Assembly (NCBI GenBank): GCA_938014945.1
Contig: CALLQH010000293.1
Coordinates: 1-11,876 of the forward strand
Length of the DNA: 11,876 bases
Direction of reading: 5' to 3'
Source: an uncultured bacterium
GTDB lineage: Bacteria > Pseudomonadota > Alphaproteobacteria > SP197
Shown here: positions 6,212 to 11,876 of the stretch, piece by piece
Position numbering within the stretch: the first letter of the stretch is position 1
How the letters are laid out: each line of letters opens with the position of its first letter
The notes under the pieces: model-generated
What the model was told of the DNA's origin: nothing
Seen by the model: the letters and a program-made list of their open reading frames with translations, nothing else
The model's database searches: none
Program-made: the position numbers and the translations under genes

Positions 6212-6585
6212 TGGCAGAGACCCCGCCGACCCCGATGCCCGGACAGGCCCGCTCGCGCGCCCTGATGCTGGCGACCATGCTGGGCCTGCTCGCCTATGTC
6301 CTGCCGCTGGCCTTTGCCCCCTATGCCGTGCTTTCGGTCTGGCTGCTGCTGCTGCCGCCGCTCACTGCCTGGATCGCGGTGGATTGCGGTCTGCTGCTGC
6401 GCCGCGCCAGCGGCCTGCCCCTGCTGCTCTGCATCGTCGGGCCGCCGACCCTGGTCGGCCTGCTGGCGGGCTGGATCGACGGCGCGCTGATGGAGGCGGG
6501 CGCCACGGTCCTCACCCTGTGGGGCCTGTGGACCGGATTCGTCGCGGGCATCGGCGGCTGGCTGGTGCTGCGCCGGGCGGGCTGA
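6211..6585 (+). CDS. Small hydrophobic membrane protein of unknown function, coupled to hemJ
   Basis: A 124-residue protein that I do not recognise. I chose the ATG inside the hemJ stop (TGATG); longer in-frame starts would overlap hemJ heavily. After a proline-rich N-terminus and a basic QARSRA, most of the protein is hydrophobic: about 17-36, 38-60, 68-88 and 95-119, with loops RRASG and WIDGALMEAG, ending in RRAG. It is leucine-rich with no visible catalytic motif. The one-base overlap means its ribosomes probably come from hemJ, which favours a role linked to HemJ or to the membrane, but nothing in the sequence shows that. It ends three bases before the convergent PAP2 gene, so little room exists for a terminator. 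Confidence 0.75.
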   Translation: MAETPPTPMPGQARSRALMLATMLGLLAYVLPLAFAPYAVLSVWLLLLPPLTAWIAVDCGLLLRRASGLPLLLCIVGPPTLVGLLAGWIDGALMEAGATVLTLWGLWTGFVAGIGGWLVLRRAG

Positions 6586-6588
6586 GGC

Positions 6589-7356
6589 CTAGAGCCCGGG
6601 AAGCCCGCGCCGGTGGCGCCAGACCCAGGGCCCCCAGCGCACCGCTAGCCAGACGCCCAGCGCCAGGGCCGCACCCACGCACCAGCCGGCCAGCACGTCC
6701 GTGGGCCAGTGGACGCCGAGATACACCCGGCTGATGCCCACGATCAGGGTCAGCCCCACCGCCACCGCCATGACGTAGATCTGCGCGCGGCGCGAGGCCT
6801 GGGCCTCGGCCAGCAGGACGCCGAGCGTGAGATAGACGATGGCCGAGATCATGGCGTGGCCGCTGGGATAACTCAGCGTCTGGACCTCCACGACATGGGC
6901 GACCAGCGAGGGCCGCGGCCGGGCAAAGCCGGTCTTCAACGCGCTGTTGAGCAGGATGCCGCCGATCACCACGGCCGGCACGATCAGCGCGCTCGCCCAC
7001 AGGCGGCGCACCAGCAGATAACCCACCGTGATGGCCGCCAGCAGCGTGATGAAGGGATAGCCGCCCAGGGTGGTGAGATCCTTCATGGTGTATTCGAGCC
7101 AGGACGGACCGATGGGATTTTCCGCATCGCCGGGCGTGCGCAGGAACAGCAGCACCGCTTTGTCGAAGCCGTGGGTCTCGCCCTCCAGCACCTCGTCGGT
7201 GAGCGCGGCGAAGATCCACAGCCCGGCCGCGACGCCGAACAGGGCGCAGAGCGCCACGGCTTCGGTCCAGCCCAGGCGGCGCGGATCGAGCTGCCGCAGC
7301 CGCGCCAGCCAGGCGGTGCGGTTCTCCCTGCTCTCGTCCGTCCCTGAGGGGGTCAT
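6589..7356 (-). CDS. PAP2-family membrane phosphatase
   Basis: A 255-residue type 2 phosphatidic-acid phosphatase (PAP2). The three-part active site is complete: KTGFARPRP at 141-149, PSGH at 164-167, and SRVYLGVHWPTD at 209-220, giving the family's K-x6-RP, PSGH and SR-x5-H motifs with the nucleophilic histidine H216. Hydrophobic segments lie at about 32-51, 100-117, 122-139, 168-184, 192-208 and 221-240, typical of a six-helix enzyme with its active site facing the periplasm. Such proteins dephosphorylate undecaprenyl pyrophosphate (BacA-independent recycling), phosphatidylglycerophosphate or lipid A; which one applies cannot be read from the sequence. I chose ATG 7356 (MTPSG) because AGGAAG precedes it by about six bases; a start 24 codons upstream has no such support. 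It lies on the opposite strand from its neighbours and separates hemJ from rho, which are adjacent in many relatives. Confidence 0.88.
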   Translation of the reverse strand: MTPSGTDESRENRTAWLARLRQLDPRRLGWTEAVALCALFGVAAGLWIFAALTDEVLEGETHGFDKAVLLFLRTPGDAENPIGPSWLEYTMKDLTTLGGYPFITLLAAITVGYLLVRRLWASALIVPAVVIGGILLNSALKTGFARPRPSLVAHVVEVQTLSYPSGHAMISAIVYLTLGVLLAEAQASRRAQIYVMAVAVGLTLIVGISRVYLGVHWPTDVLAGWCVGAALALGVWLAVRWGPWVWRHRRGLPGL

Positions 7357-7386
7357 GTTGTCTTCCTGGTGTTGTGCAGTTGTCGT

Positions 7387-7415
7387 TTGACTCCGGACCG
7401 AGCCGCGCTTATCTC
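7387..7415 (+). promoter_or_regulatory. Candidate rho promoter
   Basis: TTGACT (7387-7392), a 17-bp spacer and TATCTC (7410-7415). The -35 matches 5/6 of the consensus and has the TTGAC core favoured in alphaproteobacteria; the -10 matches only 3/6. A start near 7422 would give a leader of about 135 nt. Confidence 0.4.
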
Positions 7416-7439
7416 TTGATCCTCTCACCGAACGCAGGT

Positions 7440-7455
7440 TCCGGCCACGGCCGGA
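7440..7455 (+). other. Perfect GC hairpin in the rho leader
   Basis: TCCGGCC, AC, GGCCGGA: a 7-bp perfect inverted repeat with a 2-base spacer, extendable through GGTT and AACC with a bulge. It falls in the leader predicted for rho, about 105 bases before the start codon, with no U-run. Rho is autoregulated through its leader in E. coli; a similar role here is only a possibility. Confidence 0.35.
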
Positions 7456-7558
7456 TCAACCGGACCCTCCGCAAGACGGATCAGGGTCGGAACGCGCAAA
7501 CCCAACCAGACATTCCGGCGGAACCCTATCCGCATTCGCCGCCCCCAGAAGGTCCCAT

Positions 7559-8875
<1,317 letters not shown>

Positions 8876-8880
8876 GCAGC

Positions 8881-8898
8881 GGCGGGCCGATGCCCGCC
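8881..8898 (+). other. GC hairpin just after rho
   Basis: GGCGGGC, loop CGAT, GCCCGCC: a perfect 7-bp stem beginning five bases after the rho stop, with no U-run. It lies ahead of the true terminator and may protect the 3' end. Confidence 0.4.
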
Positions 8899-8913
8899 CT
8901 GCATATCGTTCGG

Positions 8914-8953
8914 ACGGCCCGTGTCGCTAAAGCGACCGGGCCGTTTCCGTTTT
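8914..8953 (+). terminator. Intrinsic terminator of rho
   Basis: An outer stem ACGGCCCG (8914-8921) pairs with CGGGCCGT (8937-8944) and an inner stem GTCGCT (8923-8928) pairs with AGCGAC (8931-8936), with one bulged T. A TTCCGTTTT tail follows. The T-run touches the stop codon of the convergent M24 gene. The mirror sequence could also slow polymerase coming from the other side, but lacks a T-run in that direction. Confidence 0.85.
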
Positions 8954-10107
8954 CAGCGCACGAAGAGTTCGCGCGGCGTCTGCGACAGGCTGATGCCCTT
9001 CTCCTCGCCGACCTCGATGGTCTCGCTCAGGACATAGGCGTCCTCGGGCTCCCAGATGCCGATGATGAGATGGGCGGTGAAGCCCGGCTCCAGCACGGTG
9101 TCGTCGTCGCCCTGCAGGGAAAAGCACAGGTCGCCCCAGTCCAGCCCGATGGAATAGCCGATGCGCGAGGCCTTCTCGATGCCGTGGCGGTCGAAGGCGG
9201 CCTTGAAGGCGCGGTGAACATCGCTGCAGCGCGCGCCGGGATTGAGCACCGCGCGAGCGGCTTCGAAGCCCTCCAGCACGGCATCGTGGACGAAGCGCAG
9301 GCGGTCTTCGGGCTCTCCGATGATGGTCGTGCGCGAGAGGCCGCAGGTGTAGCGGTGGACCGTGGCGCCGATCTCGAAATCGGTCTGGTCGCCCTTCCGG
9401 TAGGGCGCGTCGGTCCATTTGAGGTGCGGCGCCTGGGCGACGCCGGGGCCGGTGGGCATGGTGACCGGCTTGTGTGGGCCGCCGCCGCCCTCCGGGGTGC
9501 CCGCGACGAGATCATGATGGATGACGGCGGCGACATCGCACTGGCGCACGCCCTCGGCCAGCTTGTCGAGGGCGCTGGCAAACGCCTTGTCGGCGATGCG
9601 CCCGGCCTGGCGCATGCAGGCGAGTTCGGCCGCCGACTTCTTCACCTTCACGCGTTTCATCAGGCCGGTGCCGTCGATCATGTCGCGCCCGCCCATGGCC
9701 CTGGTGAGCTGCTGGTGGTCGCCATAGGAGAAGGTGGAGGCGCCGAGTTCGACGCCGATGCGGCCCTTGCCCGCGACCTCCAGGATGCGCGCGCCGATCG
9801 CCTCCCAGGGCGAGTGCGCAGGCGTGCCGATCAGGTTCTCGGGGTAGGCGTGGACATGGGCGCGGTCGAGGTAGGACGTGGGATAGGCGCAGTGGATGTC
9901 CATGGCGCGCAGCATGAGCGAGGCATCGGCATCGCCCGCGCGCAGGATGGCGCACTGGGGCACATAGTCCGAACGCCCGGCATAACCGGTGAGGAAATCC
10001 ATGTGCGCTTCGGTGAGCAGGACCAGGGTGTCGATGCCCGCCTTTTCCATCTCTGCGGAAAGGCGCTGGACGCGGGCGCGGTACTCGGCGGTCTCGAAGG
10101 CGGGCAT
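8953..10107 (-). CDS. Creatinase/M24-fold hydrolase, ectoine-hydrolase (DoeA)-like
   Basis: A 384-residue pita-bread-fold protein. The creatinase N-terminal domain (about 1-145) includes LLTEAHMDFLTGYAGRSDYV (30-49), and the M24 domain runs from about 158. It matches DoeA-type proteins in AGTPEGGGGPHKP, APHLKWTDAPYRKGD, DFEIGATVHRYTCGLSRT (243-260), RIGYSIGLDWGD and the C-terminal SETIEV and PRELFVR. Ordinary metal-dependent M24 peptidases have D, D, H, E, E ligands; here the first is E245, the second is missing, GHGIG is replaced by GYSIG, EPG is lost, and only E362 is kept. So it probably is not a classical Xaa-Pro aminopeptidase but a metal-independent C-N hydrolase on a small molecule (inference). 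No ectoine genes are nearby, so the substrate is open. GGAGAAACC precedes the ATG. It may be cotranscribed with the kinase gene 83 bp upstream. Confidence 0.85.
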   Translation of the reverse strand: MPAFETAEYRARVQRLSAEMEKAGIDTLVLLTEAHMDFLTGYAGRSDYVPQCAILRAGDADASLMLRAMDIHCAYPTSYLDRAHVHAYPENLIGTPAHSPWEAIGARILEVAGKGRIGVELGASTFSYGDHQQLTRAMGGRDMIDGTGLMKRVKVKKSAAELACMRQAGRIADKAFASALDKLAEGVRQCDVAAVIHHDLVAGTPEGGGGPHKPVTMPTGPGVAQAPHLKWTDAPYRKGDQTDFEIGATVHRYTCGLSRTTIIGEPEDRLRFVHDAVLEGFEAARAVLNPGARCSDVHRAFKAAFDRHGIEKASRIGYSIGLDWGDLCFSLQGDDDTVLEPGFTAHLIIGIWEPEDAYVLSETIEVGEEKGISLSQTPRELFVR

Positions 10108-10190
10108 GGTTTCTCCGTTGGCGAGGTTAGCAACGGTGGCCGCGCGCCATCGCGGCGTCAACGGCCCATGCGAGGCCTTCAAGGCGTCGC

Positions 10191-11192
10191 TTACGCGGCG
10201 GCGGGAAAACGCAGGGTGGCCTGGGTGCCCTTGGCGATCTCGACCGTGATCTCGCCGTGGAGCTGGGCGGCCAGGGCGCGCAGCAGGCGCTGGCCGAGTT
10301 GGCTGCCGTTGCTGCTGCCGGCGTTCGGCGCCTGCGCCCCGACGCCGTTGTCGCGCACCGTGACGAGGAAGCTGTCGCCCTGGCGCACGAAACCGACCTC
10401 GATGTGGCCTTCGCGGCCGTCGGGGAAGGCATACTTCAGCGCGTTGGTGGCAAGCTCGTTGATCACCAGGCCGATCGCCACCGCCTGCTCCTGATCGAGG
10501 TCGTGCGCCTCGGCATGGAGCGTCAGGGTGATGGGCCGCAGGTCGAGCAGGGTGTGGCGCAGGTCGTCGCACAGGCCGGTGATGAAATCGCGCATGTCGA
10601 TGACCGTGTTGTCCTGCGTGCGGCGCAGGCGCTGCTGCACCTCGCCCAGCAGGCGGACCCGGCCGCGCGTGGCCGAGAGCGCATTGCGCACGGTTGCATC
10701 GTCCGAGGCGCGCATCTGCAGGTCGATCAGGGCGCCCAGCATCTGCAGGTCGTTGCGCGTGCGGTGCGTGGCCTCGCGCAGCAGCAGGTCCTTTTCGGAA
10801 TCCGAGGAGGCGAGCGCGTTGTTGGCCTCGTGCAGGCGGTGCACCGCGACGTGCATGGCCTCCACGACGAAGCCGATGATCAGGCAGATCAGCACGAAGG
10901 CGAGCCAGGGCACGATGTCGGTGGCGATGTCGAAGCTGCCGCGCGGCTCCAGGAAGACATAGTCGGTGACCAGCGCGCTGAGGATCAGGGCGACGCCGCT
11001 GCTGCCGTGGTTGAACAGGATGCCCGCGGCGACCACGGCGGCGTAGAAGAAGGTGAAGGTGTGGCCGTTCATGTGCGGCTGCAGCCACTCGGTGGCAGCC
11101 AGTGCCGCCAGCACCATGAGCAGGGTGACGCCGTAGCGGGCCGCCGTCGGCCAGCTGCGCGTCACCAGCGGTTTTTCGAAGAGCTTGTACAT
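10191..11192 (-). CDS. Sensor histidine kinase, DUF4118 membrane domain plus HisKA_2/HATPase
   Basis: A 333-residue kinase. The N-terminal half has four hydrophobic segments (about 20-36, 46-60, 66-82 and 96-112), with the DUF4118 signature ALILSALVTDYVFLEPRGSF (68-87), as in the membrane part of KdpD and many alphaproteobacterial sensors. A linker helix (115-140) leads to the HisKA_2 dimerisation helix LLLREATHRTRNDLQMLGAL with phosphoacceptor H143 (the family's usual form is EVHHRVKNNLQ). The ATPase lobe has the N-box INELATNALKYAF (244-256), DNGVG (281-285) and a short G2 region SQLGQRLLRALA. It should autophosphorylate and pass phosphate to a response regulator, none of which is in the window. 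The ligand is unknown. The ATG has a weak Shine-Dalgarno sequence; TATAGAT lies about 8 bases before it, so a very short leader is possible. Confidence 0.93.
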   Translation of the reverse strand: MYKLFEKPLVTRSWPTAARYGVTLLMVLAALAATEWLQPHMNGHTFTFFYAAVVAAGILFNHGSSGVALILSALVTDYVFLEPRGSFDIATDIVPWLAFVLICLIIGFVVEAMHVAVHRLHEANNALASSDSEKDLLLREATHRTRNDLQMLGALIDLQMRASDDATVRNALSATRGRVRLLGEVQQRLRRTQDNTVIDMRDFITGLCDDLRHTLLDLRPITLTLHAEAHDLDQEQAVAIGLVINELATNALKYAFPDGREGHIEVGFVRQGDSFLVTVRDNGVGAQAPNAGSSNGSQLGQRLLRALAAQLHGEITVEIAKGTQATLRFPAAA

Positions 11193-11312
11193 GGCCGCTA
11201 TCTATAACACGCAGCGCATGCCGGGGTTCCCGCCCTGGCCGGCGCTGCACTGTCGCGGCGGCGGCGCGGCCATCGTATGGTCGCGTGAACCAACACCATG
11301 AGGAGAACCGCC

Positions 11313-11738
11313 ATGGCCAAGAACGACCGCGCCGCCAAGGGCAAGAAGGTCACCCAGCAGCTGTTCGGCGCCCAGGGCCTGCCACCCGCATCGGGCCAGA
11401 TGAAGCCGTTCATGGATCTCACCAACGACTATCTCTTCGGCGAGGTCTGGACCCGGCCGGGCCTGGCGATGAAGGAGCGTTCGCGCATCACCTGCGCGGT
11501 GCTTGCCGCCTTCGGCCGCGAGGCCCAGTTGAAGGGCCATCTCAAGGGCGCGCTGAACCTGGGCCTGAAACCCGCCGAACTGCGCGAGACGCTGATCCAC
11601 GTCGCCCACTACGCCGGCTGGTCGACCGGCGTCATCGGCCTGAAGGCGCTCGACGAGGTGATCGCCGAACGCGCGGAGGCGGCGAAGACGGCCAAGAAGG
11701 CAGCGCCGAAGAAGGCGGCACGAAAGAAGACCGCTTAG
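11313..11738 (+). CDS. Carboxymuconolactone decarboxylase (CMD) family protein with a lysine/alanine-rich tail
   Basis: A 141-residue protein of the CMD/AhpD-like family (PF02627). The domain spans about 35-120: VWTRPGLAMKERSRITCAVL (45-64), AAFGREAQLKGHLKGALNLG (65-84) with the conserved H76, then AELRETLIHVAHYAGWSTG (88-106), which matches the gamma-CMD pattern of the beta-ketoadipate pathway. It lacks the AhpD CxxC peroxidase motif, so disulfide reductase activity is unlikely. N- and C-terminal extensions are unusual: a basic start (MAKNDRAAKGKK) and a tail of about 18 residues alternating K and A (AAKTAKKAAPKKAARKKTA), like a histone-H1 or nucleoid-protein tail. No aromatic-degradation genes are nearby. 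I chose ATG 11313 because AGGAG precedes it; ATG 11298 would place that site inside the gene. Confidence 0.88.
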   Translation: MAKNDRAAKGKKVTQQLFGAQGLPPASGQMKPFMDLTNDYLFGEVWTRPGLAMKERSRITCAVLAAFGREAQLKGHLKGALNLGLKPAELRETLIHVAHYAGWSTGVIGLKALDEVIAERAEAAKTAKKAAPKKAARKKTA

Positions 11739-11824
11739 AGCGGGGATGATCGCGCGCGCGGGCGTTTGCCTGCGCCGCCCGGTCATGTAAACACGGGCAC
11801 CCGCCAGCAAGGGACGTGCCCCCC

Positions 11825-11876
11825 ATGACCGACGTGAAGATCACCCGCGCGCTGCTTTCGGTTTCCGACAAGACCG
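11825..11876 (+). CDS. purH: Bifunctional AICAR transformylase/IMP cyclohydrolase (start only)
   Basis: Only 17 codons and one base are inside the window. They read MTDVKITRALLSVSDKT, and RALLSVSDKT is the well-known N-terminal IMP-cyclohydrolase signature of PurH, which carries out the last two steps of purine synthesis (AICAR to IMP). The start is an ATG after a purine-rich AAGGGACG. It lies 86 bp after the CMD gene on the same strand. The intervening stretch has a CGGGCG/CGCCCG stem (11759-11764 with 11776-11781) but no U-run and no recognisable riboswitch, so the two genes may or may not share a transcript. Confidence 0.85.
   Translation, partial: MTDVKITRALLSVSDKT

Noticed and set aside
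8953..11250. A 765-codon open frame on the minus strand
   Set aside because: The C-terminal 384 codons are the M24 protein; the rest is an out-of-frame shadow of the histidine kinase, with low-complexity R/P/A composition.
11150..11312. Promoters in the divergent region between the kinase and CMD genes
   Set aside because: TATAGAT lies just upstream of the kinase ATG, but no -35 partner was found at 16-18 bp, and nothing convincing faces the CMD gene.
11697..11735. Simple-sequence repeat at the end of the CMD gene
   Set aside because: The AAG/GCG-rich run is explained by the lysine/alanine tail codons and is not an exact DNA repeat.
11739..11824. ZTP (pfl) riboswitch before purH
   Set aside because: purH leaders can carry one, but I could not find the conserved 3' CCGCCUGGGC-type segment or the paired core, and the space is only 86 bases.

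Overview
The window looks like alphaproteobacterial chromosome. The gene order ppsR-maf-aroE on one side and hemE-hemH-hemJ-rho on the other is the arrangement known around alphaproteobacterial replication origins such as that of Caulobacter crescentus. The DNA is GC-rich (roughly two thirds G+C by eye) and densely coding, with several start/stop overlaps. A member of Rhodospirillales or a nearby order is plausible, but I cannot fix the genus.

Layout. (1) Positions 1-2537, minus strand: a compact unit read leftwards, ppsR (pyruvate phosphate dikinase regulator), maf (nucleotide pyrophosphatase), aroE (shikimate dehydrogenase) and the start of an aminoglycoside-phosphotransferase-fold kinase. 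Every junction is an ATGA or GTGA overlap. (2) Positions 2538-2941: a 404-bp non-coding divergent region that I interpret as the chromosomal origin (oriC). It holds several DnaA-box-like sites, a palindrome made of two TCCCCA motifs, four GANTC sites and one strikingly AT-rich tandem repeat next to hemE. (3) Positions 2942-6585, plus strand: hemE, hemH and hemJ (three late steps of heme synthesis), with two small unrecognised membrane proteins, one between hemH and hemJ and one directly after hemJ. (4) A PAP2-family membrane phosphatase on the minus strand, then rho on the plus strand with a candidate promoter, a leader hairpin and a strong intrinsic terminator. (5) Minus strand 8953-11192: a creatinase/ectoine-hydrolase-like M24-fold enzyme and a DUF4118/HisKA_2 sensor histidine kinase. 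(6) Plus strand from 11313: a carboxymuconolactone-decarboxylase-family protein with a lysine/alanine-rich tail, then the first 17 codons of purH.

How it works together. Genes on both sides of 2538-2941 diverge from it, so the flanking essential genes would be read in the direction of fork movement. HemE makes coproporphyrinogen III, HemJ oxidises protoporphyrinogen IX and HemH inserts iron. The segment after rho departs from the common rho-mnmE-mnmG-parAB order. Its kinase, M24 enzyme and CMD protein look like lineage-specific insertions.

I see no CRISPR array, insertion sequence, tRNA, rRNA, toxin-antitoxin pair, prophage or defence island. The most informative element is the putative oriC. 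The rest is mostly core genome with a few oddities listed in the findings.
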